Assembly (NCBI GenBank): GCA_016794365.1
Contig: JAEUKB010000063.1
Coordinates: forward strand, 62,001-126,000
Length of the DNA stretch: 64,000 nucleotides
Direction of reading: 5' to 3'
Source: Myxococcales bacterium
Lineage (GTDB): Bacteria > Myxococcota_A > Polyangia > Palsa-1104 > JAEUJZ01
Part shown: piece by piece, positions 1-8,395 of the stretch
How the letters are laid out: every line of letters begins with the position of its first letter
Position numbering within the stretch: the stretch's first letter is position 1
Made by a program: the position numbers and the translations under genes
The notes under the pieces: model-generated
What the model was told of the DNA's origin: nothing
Databases searched by the model: none
Seen by the model: only the letters and a program-made list of their open reading frames with translations

Positions 1-393
1 ATGATCGAAAACCAGCTCAAGCTCGATCCGATCATCAGCCAGGCCGTGGTCATCGGTGACAACCGCAAGTACATCACGGCGCTGGTGGCTCTCAACCAAG
101 ATGTCGCCAAACAGACCATCACCGATGGCGGTCAGACACCGCCGAGCGATGCCAAGGCAATCGGCAGCCACCCGCTTGTTGAAGCCCGCCTGGAAGCCAA
201 GAAAAAAGAGGTCAACAGCAAGCTGGGCTCCTGGGAGCAGGTCAAGTACATCAAGGTCCTGCCTCGCGAGCTGACCGAGCAAGACGGCGAGCTGACCCCA
301 AGCATGAAGGTCAAGCGCAAGGTCGTCATCGAGCGCTACCGCGACCTCATCGAGTCGATGTACCAAGGCAAAGAAAAAGCCGACAAAGACTAA
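1..393 (+). CDS. Long-chain acyl-CoA synthetase, C-terminal end (partial)
   Basis: The frame is open from the first base, so this is the 3' end of a longer gene; the ATG at base 1 need not be the start. The roughly 130 residues match the C-terminal lid domain of AMP-forming long-chain fatty acyl-CoA ligases: the stretch QAVVIGDNRKYITALVAL is typical, and the tail TPSMKVKRKVV carries the lysine-rich motif near the catalytic lysine of this superfamily. Such enzymes make an acyl-adenylate and then the CoA thioester. The stop abuts the 124-bp inverted-repeat element. The N-terminal AMP-binding motifs are outside the window, so the exact subfamily cannot be given. Confidence 0.8.
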   Translation: MIENQLKLDPIISQAVVIGDNRKYITALVALNQDVAKQTITDGGQTPPSDAKAIGSHPLVEARLEAKKKEVNSKLGSWEQVKYIKVLPRELTEQDGELTPSMKVKRKVVIERYRDLIESMYQGKEKADKD

Positions 394-516
394 AAACGCC
401 TAACGAAACCTACTGCGGACCCCGCTTGCTGCATCGTCGGTCCTCACGTACTTGCGTACGCTCCGGTCCTCCTCTTTGCAATCGCGGTTCCTCATAACGG
501 TTTCGTTAGGCGTTTT
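393..516 (+). repeat. 124-bp dispersed palindromic element, copy A
   Basis: The ends are a perfect 18-bp inverted repeat, AAAACGCCTAACGAAACC (393-410) and its reverse complement (499-516). Inside, at about 448-461, is a short hairpin CGTAC-TTGC-GTACG. A second, inverted copy of the same length lies at 8150-8273 and matches along its whole length apart from a handful of bases. It starts within the stop codon of the acyl-CoA synthetase gene, so it may act as a terminator or as a MITE/REP-like element. No protein is encoded. Confidence 0.85.
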
Positions 517-598
517 AAGAACCCCCTCGCTCCTGCACCGCGCCCCCCCACTTGCAAAAGCAGCGCTCCATCCGTTCGGTGCGCTGCTCCTTTCCGTT

Positions 599-910
599 CA
601 TAGTAACGCTCCTACTTTTCAGAGCTGCGCTGCTTCCAGCCCATAGCGAAGCTCCTACTTTTCATAGCGAAGCTGCTTCCAACTCAGAGCGAAGCTCCTG
701 ATTTTCATAGCGAAGCTGCTTCCAACTCAGAGCGAAGCTCCTGATTTTCATAGCGAAGCTCCTACTTTTCATAGCGAAGCTGCTTCCAACTCAGAGCGAA
801 GCTCCTGATTTTCATAGCGAAGCTGCTTCTAAGTAAGAGCTGCGCTCCTGATTTTCATAGCGAAGCTGCTTCCAGCTCATAGCAACGCTGCTGATTTTCG
901 GAGCGAATCA
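599..910. repeat. Degenerate tandem repeat array of 20-23 bp units
   Basis: About fifteen consecutive units share a core AGCGAAGCTSCT, alternating between forms ending in ACTTTTCAT, GATTTTCAT and TCCAACTCAG. Some units have the core changed to AGCTGCGCT or AGCAACGCT. The array fills the space between copy A of the 124-bp element and the convergent HMG-CoA lyase gene. Short frames inside it look accidental. There are no unique spacers, so it is not a CRISPR array. The stretch 517-598 before it shows nothing else. Confidence 0.85.
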
Positions 911-940
911 CCCCAGCAAAGCCGGTTGCGTGTCCAGCGC

Positions 941-1882
941 TCAGCGCCTGCACGCAGCCAGGTGCGCCTTGAGATACTTCGACGGCAGCTCTCGCCCGAT
1001 GATCGTGCCCACCTGTCGCGAGCAGTCCACCAGCGCATCCAAGTTCACCCCCGTCTGCACGCCCATTCCATCCAGCATGTAGATCAGGTCTTCGGTCGCC
1101 AGGTTGCCACTGGCACCAGGTGCATACGGACAGCCGCCCAGACCGCCCAGCGCACTGTCCACCGTTGTAATCCCAAGCTGAAGTCCGACCAGTACGTTCG
1201 CCAGTGCCGTACCGCGCGTATCGTGAAAGTGCAGCGCGAGCTGATCGAGCGAGCAGAGCGCGCCAAGCCGCCGCAGCACATCTTCCACCTGCCGGGGCGT
1301 CGCGACCCCGATGGTATCGCCAAGCGAGATCTGATAGACGCCGAGTCGGAGCAGCTTTTCGACCAGCCGAACGGTAGCCTCTGGATCGACCTTGCCTTCA
1401 TACGGGCAGCCATACACCGTCGAGACATACGCCCGCACCCGCGCACCCGCTTGCTGGGCAGGTACCACGACTTCTTCAAAGGCCACGAGCGTCTCGGCAA
1501 TCGTCTTGTTGATGTTCTTCTTGTTGTGCGTTTCCGAGGCCGACATAAAGACTGCGACCTCTTTCATGCCCGCATCCAGCGCAGAGTCGAGCCCGCGACG
1601 GTTCGGAACCAAGCACGAATAGCCGACGCCCGCCCGCCGGGTAATCCCACGAGCAACCTCACTGGCATCGGCAAGCTGCGGAATCCACTTCGGGTTGACG
1701 AAGCTGGTGATCTCGATCTGCGGCAGCCCTGTCTGCGATAGAGCATTGATCAGCGCAATCTTGTCTGCCGTCGGCACCATCCGCTGCTCGTTCTGAAGCC
1801 CATCGCGAGGACCGACTTCATACACGGTGACGCGCGAGGGAAGACCCGAAAACAGCGGCGACGATTGCGATTGCGCGCTCAT
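941..1882 (-). CDS. Hydroxymethylglutaryl-CoA lyase
   Basis: A 313-residue TIM-barrel enzyme predicted to cleave HMG-CoA to acetyl-CoA and acetoacetate (leucine catabolism, ketone-body metabolism). It has the N-terminal metal-binding motif VGPRDGLQNE, the metal-site FHDTRG and the family signature GLGGCPYAPGASGN with the catalytic cysteine. Length fits bacterial MvaB and mature HMGCL. The frame stays open upstream into the RNase III gene; I start at the ATG at 1882 because it lies 4 bases after the rnc stop and just before the conserved domain. The two genes are therefore probably co-transcribed, an unusual pairing. Confidence 0.9.
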   Translation of the reverse strand: MSAQSQSSPLFSGLPSRVTVYEVGPRDGLQNEQRMVPTADKIALINALSQTGLPQIEITSFVNPKWIPQLADASEVARGITRRAGVGYSCLVPNRRGLDSALDAGMKEVAVFMSASETHNKKNINKTIAETLVAFEEVVVPAQQAGARVRAYVSTVYGCPYEGKVDPEATVRLVEKLLRLGVYQISLGDTIGVATPRQVEDVLRRLGALCSLDQLALHFHDTRGTALANVLVGLQLGITTVDSALGGLGGCPYAPGASGNLATEDLIYMLDGMGVQTGVNLDALVDCSRQVGTIIGRELPSKYLKAHLAACRR

Positions 1883-1886
1883 ACGC

Positions 1887-2612
1887 TCAGTGTATCCCCA
1901 AAGAAGCAATCCGGTCAGGCAGCAGCGTAAGGGCCGCTTGGGCCGCTTGGTGCTCGGCCTCTCGCTTGCTGCGCCCGCGTCCGCGTCCCAGCTCTTCACT
2001 ATCGAGCCAGACCGCGACCTCAAACACCCGCTCGTGGTCCGGTCCTTCGGTGGAAATCACCTCATAGCGAGGCCGCGAGCGCTTCTGCGCCTGAAGCAGC
2101 TCTTGCAGCGCAGACTTGTAATCGAGCGAGCGATGCAGCATCACCCGCTGCACTTCCTCTGCCAGCAGTCGCTTGGCCACCCGCAAGACCGCCGCAAAGC
2201 CCGCGTCGCGATACAGCGCCGCAAACACCGCTTCATAGGCATCAGCCAGCAGCGACGGCTTGTGACGACCACCGCTGAGCTCTTCGCCGCGTCCCAGCAT
2301 CAGAAATCGGCCCAGCTCGATCTGCTGGGCCAGCTTCGACAGCATCGCTTCACTGACGATCTGCGAGCGCAGCAGCGACAGCGTTCCCTCCGACAGGTCC
2401 ACCCCGCTTTCCATCAGTAGATGCGTCACGGCCAGCTGAAGCACCGCATCGCCCAAAAACTCCAGCCGCTCGTTGTCGGGGAGATGTGGAGCCCGCTCAT
2501 TGACGTAGCTGCGATGTCGAATCGCATTGCTGAGCAGCGCTCGATCCGAAAACGTGTGACCCAGATAGCCTTCCAGGACCGGCAGATCCTCATGTTCCGA
2601 AGACGCAGACAC
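1887..2612 (-). CDS. rnc: Ribonuclease III
   Basis: This double-strand-specific RNase processes rRNA precursors and structured mRNAs. The catalytic signature NERLEFLGDAVLQL and the second acidic motif LADAYEAVFAALYRDAG are intact, followed by a C-terminal dsRNA-binding domain (DYKSALQELLQ ... KREAEHQAAQAAL). The frame continues upstream to 2837 but would then overlap the divergent gene beginning at 2729 and add about 75 unconserved residues. The GTG at 2612 gives 241 residues, the normal family length, and is preferred. HMG-CoA lyase follows 4 bases after the stop. Confidence 0.92.
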   Translation of the reverse strand: MSASSEHEDLPVLEGYLGHTFSDRALLSNAIRHRSYVNERAPHLPDNERLEFLGDAVLQLAVTHLLMESGVDLSEGTLSLLRSQIVSEAMLSKLAQQIELGRFLMLGRGEELSGGRHKPSLLADAYEAVFAALYRDAGFAAVLRVAKRLLAEEVQRVMLHRSLDYKSALQELLQAQKRSRPRYEVISTEGPDHERVFEVAVWLDSEELGRGRGRSKREAEHQAAQAALTLLPDRIASLGIH

Positions 2613-2728
2613 CCGGCGCTTATACCACCTGACGCCACAAATGCGGAAGGTAGCTTCCCCAACATGGCTCGCTCCTGCTAGCGTGTCGCCACGCTGGTCG
2701 CGACGGAAGCCGTCCACAGAAGGTCTGC

Positions 2729-4474
2729 GTGCGCTCGCTGTCTGCTTGCTTGGCTTTAGGCTTGCTGGTTGTCTGGTTCGTGCTGCCCTCCTCGGCCCAG
2801 GGCGAGGAATCCGTGCGTCCTGCGGAAGCCCAGCCAAGCCCGCGCGAGACCGCCGCCGCCGAGTTTGAGTCCGCGCACCGCGCCTTCGAGATTGGAGACT
2901 ACGAGCGCGCCCAGAAGCACTACAGCCGAGCCTATCAGCTCTTGCCGCATCCGAGCACGCTGTACAACCTGGCGCTCACGCAAGAGCGCCTGCTCGACTA
3001 CGAAGGTGCCGCTCAATCCTTTGAGCAGTTTTTGGCGATGCCGCTCAGCGACGATCCCGAATCGGCGCGACTTCAGCAGACCCGGCAGCGGCTCGCCGAG
3101 CGTTCCATCAAGCGCCTGCGCAACCTGCCAGCTCGGATCTCCGCCTCGGCAGTCCCTGATCCTGCGACCGTATCCATCCATCCTCTTTCAGCCGACGGTC
3201 AGCCCAGTGCGGCAATGGCGCAGGGTCAGACGCCTGGCATCTTCACCCTGCCCGCCGGTCGCTATCGGCTGCGCTATCAGCGCGATGGCTACTTCCCCGA
3301 TGAGGTCGATTTCGATGCCCACATCGGTCAAGCGCTGCTGTTTTCGCGACAGCTCAAGGCCCGTCCGCGCTCGCTGCTTGTGGAAACGACGCCGCCCGCC
3401 AAGCTGTTTCTCGACGACCGACCGCTCGGCATGACGCCGTTTTCCGGTGCAGTCGAGCTGGGCAGTCACCGCCTGCGCTTTGAAAAGCCATTTCATCTGA
3501 CACAGCAGCGACCTCTCACGCTGGAGGCAGGAGCCGGCACGCTGCGCTTTCATCTGACGCTGGAGCCAAGCGGTCGCACCGACATGATCGTAGGCGGAGC
3601 ACTGGCAGGTGCCGGTCTGGGCCTGATGGTGCTGCGGCTGTTTCAGGGCGAGATCGAAAACTTCGAGAACATGCCGCTGCGCGAGATCTACAAGCCGCTG
3701 GTTGCCGCCGCGCTCCCAGCGGTGGTCGGAGCCACGGTTGCGGGTCTGGCCGGATGGGAAATGCCGGTCGGTGAGTCCCAGCTCCTGATTGGCTCTGGCG
3801 CATGGGGAACGCTGCTCGGCTTTGGCGTGGGACTCGGTGCCCAGCCGCAGTGGCTGCTACCGCACGTCTTGGCCGTAGGGGGCGGGCTGGTGGGTGGCAC
3901 GGTCGGCGTCGCCATCTGGCGACTTGGCAAGCCACGCAGCGGGCCGGTGGCGGTATGGAACAGCACGGTGCTGTGGGCCGCGCACATCGGCGCGCTGTCT
4001 TGGGCCTATGTCATCACCCACAAGCCGGAAGCGACGTTTTTGGGCAGGCCGCCGGAAGGCCGTACGGGCGAAGGCGGCTTTGCGATGCTCGGCAGCACGG
4101 CGCTGGGCATTGGGCTTGGCATTGGGCTGGCGCACATTCCGCAGCTCGGCACGCTGAGTCGTCGGCAGGTCGCCTACGTAGATCTGGGCGGTCTGGCGGG
4201 CGGGCTTGGGTTTGGGCTGGTCGGGCTCGGCGCGGGCTATCTGTACAGCGGAGACTGGAACGACGCCGCGCGGGTGGCAATTCCATCGGCGATGGCTGGG
4301 ATTGGAGTCGGGCTGCTCGGCTCGGCGCTCCTGGTGAGGCGGCTGCTGCCCAACCTGCCGGTCCAGAGCGACCAAGGGACGCTGATCGAACTCAAGTCAC
4401 CGTCGGTAAGCATCTTTCCAACCGGGGCAGGCGGCCTACACCTATCTGCGACGCTGCTTGACGGGACGTTTTAG
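2729..4474 (+). CDS. TPR/PEGA-domain membrane protein
   Basis: A 581-residue protein starting at GTG with AAGG shortly upstream. Residues 1-24 are a signal peptide ending near SSAQG. Residues about 45-130 look like TPR helices (HRAFEIGDYERAQKHYSRAYQLLP). Two beta-rich segments of PEGA type follow at about 145-275, with motifs such as LLVETTPPAKLFLDDRPLG and GSHRLRFEK. From about 285 to 550 there are many glycine-rich hydrophobic stretches, probably 7-8 membrane segments. The architecture resembles myxobacterial envelope proteins of unknown role. It is divergent from rnc and stands alone ahead of mnmG. No specific function is claimed. Confidence 0.75.
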   Translation: MRSLSACLALGLLVVWFVLPSSAQGEESVRPAEAQPSPRETAAAEFESAHRAFEIGDYERAQKHYSRAYQLLPHPSTLYNLALTQERLLDYEGAAQSFEQFLAMPLSDDPESARLQQTRQRLAERSIKRLRNLPARISASAVPDPATVSIHPLSADGQPSAAMAQGQTPGIFTLPAGRYRLRYQRDGYFPDEVDFDAHIGQALLFSRQLKARPRSLLVETTPPAKLFLDDRPLGMTPFSGAVELGSHRLRFEKPFHLTQQRPLTLEAGAGTLRFHLTLEPSGRTDMIVGGALAGAGLGLMVLRLFQGEIENFENMPLREIYKPLVAAALPAVVGATVAGLAGWEMPVGESQLLIGSGAWGTLLGFGVGLGAQPQWLLPHVLAVGGGLVGGTVGVAIWRLGKPRSGPVAVWNSTVLWAAHIGALSWAYVITHKPEATFLGRPPEGRTGEGGFAMLGSTALGIGLGIGLAHIPQLGTLSRRQVAYVDLGGLAGGLGFGLVGLGAGYLYSGDWNDAARVAIPSAMAGIGVGLLGSALLVRRLLPNLPVQSDQGTLIELKSPSVSIFPTGAGGLHLSATLLDGTF

Positions 4475-4565
4475 CTCGCAGCCAAGCGCTCGGTCTGTGG
4501 GTTCCTGTCGCACGCAGCGGCAGGCGGATTGACAGCACGCAGCGGGTAAGCCAAGGTCGCCACGT

Positions 4566-6458
4566 ATGCTGCACTATCCGCATGAGTACGACGTAATTGT
4601 GGTAGGCGGAGGTCATGCGGGCTGCGAGGCAGCGCTGGCTTCAGCCCGACTGGGTATGCGCACGCTGCTGCTCAGCGGCAACCTCGACACGATTGGCCAT
4701 ATGTCGTGTAACCCAGCGGTCGGGGGCGTCGGCAAAGGCCACTTGGTCAAGGAAATCGAAGCGCTCGGGGGTGTGATGGGACGGGCCGCCGATGCCACCG
4801 GGATTCAGTTCCGTCGGCTGAACCTGAGCAAAGGGGCGGCGGTGCGCTCGACGCGCGTCCAGAGCGACAAGGTGCTGTATCGGTCCTTTGTGCGCTCTGC
4901 GGTCGAACATCAAGAAAACCTCGAGATCCAGCAAGGCGACGGCCAAAAGCTCCTGTATGAGCAGACCAGCGGAGAGACGCCGTTTCGCATCATCGGTGTG
5001 CTGACCTCGATGGGGATTGCCTATCGTGGCCGCGCGGTGATTTTGACGACGGGGACGTTTCTGCAAGGGCGGCTGCACGTTGGAGAGCAGCAGCTCGATG
5101 GCGGACGGATGGGCGAGCCGCCTGCGAGGGGCATCTCACAGAGCCTGGTCGAACTGGGCTTTCGGATTGGACGGCTCAAGACCGGCACGCCCTGTCGTCT
5201 CGATGGCAAAACAATTGACTGGGCCAGCTTGGAAAAGCAGCCGGGCGACGATCCGCTGCCGCGCTTTTGCGAAGATGGACCTGTCCCCCCGCTTCAGCAG
5301 CTGCCCTGTTACATCACGCACACGACGGCGCAGACGCACGAGCTGATCTTGTCGAACCTGCATCGCTCGCCGCTGTTTGCGGGACGAATCACCGGCGTGG
5401 GACCGCGCTACTGTCCGTCGATTGAAGACAAGGTGGTGCGCTTTTCGGACAAGCCGCGTCACCAGATCTTTTTGGAGCCCGAGGGCCTTTCGACCTGTGA
5501 GGTGTACCCAAACGGTATCTCGACCTCGCTGCCCGCAGACATTCAGCTTCAGGTGATTGCGAGCATTCCGGGTCTTGAGCGAGCGCGCATCCTGCGCTTT
5601 GGCTACGCGGTCGAGTACGACTTTGCCGACCCGACGCAGCTTCAGCCGACGCTCGAAGCCAAGCAGGTGCAAGGACTGTATCTAGCCGGGCAGATCAACG
5701 GCACGAGCGGTTACGAGGAAGCAGCGGCGCAAGGGCTGTGGGCGGGTGCCAATGCTGCACTCAAGCTACGCGATGATGGAACAGATCTTCTGCTTGGTCG
5801 CGATGAAGCCTACATGGGCGTGCTGGTCGATGACCTGACAATGCGCGGGGTCGATGAGCCGTATCGCATGATGACGGCGCGGGCGGAATACCGGCTGCTG
5901 CTCCGAGAGGACAATGCCGATGAGCGACTGCTGCCCATCGCCTACAAGCTGGGACTGCTTCCCGATGAGCGCTGGCAGGCATTTACGCACCGGCGGACGC
6001 TGCTTGAAGCAGAGCTACAGCTTCTGCGCGAAAAGACGGTCTATCCCGACGCAGCGACGAACGAGCGCCTGACCGCACTTGGGACCGCGCCGCTTAGTCG
6101 TCCGAGCAAGCTGGCGGAAGTGCTGCGTCGTCCCGAGGTCAGCTACGCGGGCCTTGCGCAGGTGTTTGGCCTGAGCCCGCTGCCGCCTCAGCTCGGTGAG
6201 CGCGTCGAGACCACCGTGAAGTACGAAGGCTACCTGGACCGGCAGTCGGAAGAAGCACGCCGCTTTCGCGCGATGGAAGAGACCCCGCTGCCACCGCAGC
6301 TTGACTACCAGGCCATTCCGGGGCTGTCCAAAGAGATCACCGAAAAGCTCAGCAAGGCCAGACCGCAGTCGCTGGGTCAGGCGAGCCGCATTCCCGGCGT
6401 GACGCCCGCTGCGGTGTCGATTCTGATGGTCATGGCACGGACGCAGCGAGCTGTTTGA
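4566..6458 (+). CDS. mnmG: tRNA uridine-5-carboxymethylaminomethyl modification enzyme MnmG
   Basis: The FAD-dependent subunit (630 residues) that, with MnmE, modifies the wobble uridine U34 of certain tRNAs. It shows the N-terminal dinucleotide fold [17 protein letters not shown], the signature [16 protein letters not shown], the motif [11 protein letters not shown] and the FAD-binding segment [18 protein letters not shown]; the C-terminal helical domain is complete. A TTGACA lies at 4529-4534 but no convincing -10 follows. The 3' end overlaps the convergent acyltransferase gene by 29 bases. mnmE, rsmG, parA and dnaA are not nearby, so this is not the classic origin-linked cluster. Confidence 0.96.
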   Translation: MLHYPHEYDVIVVGGGHAGCEAALASARLGMRTLLLSGNLDTIGHMSCNPAVGGVGKGHLVKEIEALGGVMGRAADATGIQFRRLNLSKGAAVRSTRVQSDKVLYRSFVRSAVEHQENLEIQQGDGQKLLYEQTSGETPFRIIGVLTSMGIAYRGRAVILTTGTFLQGRLHVGEQQLDGGRMGEPPARGISQSLVELGFRIGRLKTGTPCRLDGKTIDWASLEKQPGDDPLPRFCEDGPVPPLQQLPCYITHTTAQTHELILSNLHRSPLFAGRITGVGPRYCPSIEDKVVRFSDKPRHQIFLEPEGLSTCEVYPNGISTSLPADIQLQVIASIPGLERARILRFGYAVEYDFADPTQLQPTLEAKQVQGLYLAGQINGTSGYEEAAAQGLWAGANAALKLRDDGTDLLLGRDEAYMGVLVDDLTMRGVDEPYRMMTARAEYRLLLREDNADERLLPIAYKLGLLPDERWQAFTHRRTLLEAELQLLREKTVYPDAATNERLTALGTAPLSRPSKLAEVLRRPEVSYAGLAQVFGLSPLPPQLGERVETTVKYEGYLDRQSEEARRFRAMEETPLPPQLDYQAIPGLSKEITEKLSKARPQSLGQASRIPGVTPAAVSILMVMARTQRAV

Positions 6459-8133
6459 TCCGCAGCTCGGCTTGCTCGACATCGACGCGGTGCGGAGGGG
6501 ATAGCGTGAGAAACGTCCGATAGCTCGCGAGAGCTTGCTGGCGATGCGCGGGGTTGTGGCTCTGGGTCGCGCGGGTCCACAAAAGGTCCGCCAAGACCAG
6601 CTGGGCATCCGCAGACAGCGGTCCAAGCGCCACCGCCCGCTGCGCCTCTTCAATCGCAAGCGCTAGCTGATCGCGCTTTTTGGCCACCTCGGCAGCGTGC
6701 AGCGACATGCTCATCATCCGGTGGTTGCGATACTCGACGCTGTGCAGCACGGGATCTTCTGCCAGAGGCGCTGGATCAACGCGGCTTTTGTCACCCAGCG
6801 CTTTGCGCAGGTCGAAGCCGACATACTCGCCGAGCGCATGCGGACCTTTGCCGACCCAGATCACCCGCTCGGTCGCATCGACCACCACCGAGTGGGTGGC
6901 AATGATGGCATCGATCGCATTGCGGTTGCCAAGTCCCAGCTCTTTGTCACCGACGCCGCGCTTGTCGCGCAGGATCTGCAAGACCCCGTTTGCATCGATG
7001 CTGCCGCGATAGCGAGCCAAAAGCTCATCGGCCCGCGCCTGACGAGCCCCCGAGGTAAGGTATGTGCGCAGCCGCTCGTTGGCTTTGTCCGCTGCAAACG
7101 GTGCGCTGCGGGCGTGATTGGCAACGGCAATGACATCATGACTGCGGGTCACCTCAAACCGCGTCGGCGAGCGCTCGATCACCGCCGCTTCACCTGTCTT
7201 TCCGTCCGCAAACAGATACAGGTCCGGCACCAGCACCGCGTGCTCTTTGGCAATGGCAATCGCTTCGTCGATCGAGTGCGCCCGCTCTAGGACATCTCGC
7301 AGCAGCAGCTCGACGGGCAAGCCGTGGTCGCTCTTGTCGTCCGTCCGCAGCGCATTGACCGAGACATACACCCCGGCTTCGTTTAGTCCCGTCACCACGC
7401 CCGCCATTCCCGTCCAAGCCACCGACGCAAAAGCCAGCTTGTCTTGGGGACGGAAAAACAAGATGGCCTTTTCACTGTCAAACATCGGCGGGCCTTCAAA
7501 GTCGAAGTTGCGTCCGATGTAGAGGTGCCCATCCGTGGTTGCAGTTCCCGAGGCCGCAAAGGCGGTACAGCCAAGTAGCGGTGAGTGCTCGATGGTCTGG
7601 GTGATGTCGTGAAGCGCGTGATAGAACACGACGCGCTGAAAGGGAGGCAAAAAGTCGCCCTGCCCGTCCGGCTGCGCCTCGGCAAGGCCTGCCAACTCAA
7701 GACGTAGCGGTTTGGGCACCGCATCGAGCAAGTGGCGCTGCTTGAACATCACGCCGGTCTTGATGGCACCCAGTGCCAGCGACGAAGGCACATAGCGATG
7801 CATCTCGCCAAACAGGTAGTCTTCGATCTGCACAAGATACGGTGTGCCAAGTCGCCCGTGGCTGTAGCCAAGGGTGAACGGATCGCCGGACAGATGCAGT
7901 TCCAAGAGACCCCGCTCGCGGCTCATCCAGCTTTCGCCGACATAAATCCGACCCTCGCGAACCTCTGACTGCGGACGCAGAAGACCCTGGCCCGCTTCCA
8001 TTGGCGGCTTGATGACGGTCAGCCAGAAAAACAGACGAGGCAACCCCACAAAGAGCAATACAAGGCCGATGAGCATCCCAAGCCAGCGTCGGCGAGTGAA
8101 GCGAGAAAAGGCCGCAATCAGACGAGATTTCAT
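6430..8133 (-). CDS. Membrane-anchored C45-type (AAT family) acyltransferase/peptidase with C-terminal TPR
   Basis: A 567-residue protein. Residues about 17-40 form one membrane anchor after a basic N-terminus. The region 165-440 matches the acyl-CoA:6-aminopenicillanate acyltransferase / C45 Ntn-hydrolase family: the nucleophile is probably Cys189 in LLGCTAFAA, followed by [32 protein letters not shown] and a late NHARS motif. Residues about 485-565 are TPR-like. Substrate is unknown; family members hydrolyse or transfer acyl groups on small amides. If the chain matures by cleavage before the cysteine, the membrane anchor would be separated from the catalytic part. It overlaps mnmG tail to tail. 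Confidence 0.8.
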   Translation of the reverse strand: MKSRLIAAFSRFTRRRWLGMLIGLVLLFVGLPRLFFWLTVIKPPMEAGQGLLRPQSEVREGRIYVGESWMSRERGLLELHLSGDPFTLGYSHGRLGTPYLVQIEDYLFGEMHRYVPSSLALGAIKTGVMFKQRHLLDAVPKPLRLELAGLAEAQPDGQGDFLPPFQRVVFYHALHDITQTIEHSPLLGCTAFAASGTATTDGHLYIGRNFDFEGPPMFDSEKAILFFRPQDKLAFASVAWTGMAGVVTGLNEAGVYVSVNALRTDDKSDHGLPVELLLRDVLERAHSIDEAIAIAKEHAVLVPDLYLFADGKTGEAAVIERSPTRFEVTRSHDVIAVANHARSAPFAADKANERLRTYLTSGARQARADELLARYRGSIDANGVLQILRDKRGVGDKELGLGNRNAIDAIIATHSVVVDATERVIWVGKGPHALGEYVGFDLRKALGDKSRVDPAPLAEDPVLHSVEYRNHRMMSMSLHAAEVAKKRDQLALAIEEAQRAVALGPLSADAQLVLADLLWTRATQSHNPAHRQQALASYRTFLTLSPPHRVDVEQAELRIKQLAASVP

Positions 8134-8149
8134 GCGTGGACCTATCTAA

Positions 8150-8273
8150 AGAACGCCTAACGAAACCGTCATGAGGAACCCTGATGGCAAAGAGGAGGAC
8201 CGGAACGTACGCAAGTACGTGAGGACCGACGATGCAGAAGGCGGGGTCCGCAGTAGGTTTCGTTAGGCGTTCT
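8150..8273 (-). repeat. 124-bp dispersed palindromic element, copy B (inverted)
   Basis: Same length and sequence as copy A at 393-516 but in opposite orientation. The perfect 18-bp terminal inverted repeats are AGAACGCCTAACGAAACC (8150-8167) and its complement (8256-8273). The second base of each arm differs from copy A in a matched way (A-T becomes G-C), so pairing is kept. A central ACGTAC-GCAA-GTACGT hairpin has a GNRA-type loop when read on this strand of the window. It sits in the divergent intergenic region between the C45 acyltransferase and the molybdenum hydroxylase operon. Confidence 0.85.
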
Positions 8274-8395
8274 AACACAGCCCCGCCCCGAAGAGCATGT
8301 AGGTTGAGGGGTCTTGTCGGTCTGACACCCCGGCTGACGCACGCAAGCGGCGATGTGGGTTGACAGCGCGTGGTGGCTCTGCTGACAGTAGCGCG

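Noticed and set aside
926..1741. A 271-codon open frame on the plus strand
   Set aside because: It is antisense to HMG-CoA lyase, which has all family motifs; the frame has no recognisable domain and reflects GC-biased third positions.
1827..2420. A 197-codon plus-strand frame
   Set aside because: Antisense to RNase III; no motif, no Shine-Dalgarno.
4529..4557. Promoter with TTGACA before mnmG
   Set aside because: At 17-bp spacing the -10 would be CAAGGT, too poor to claim.
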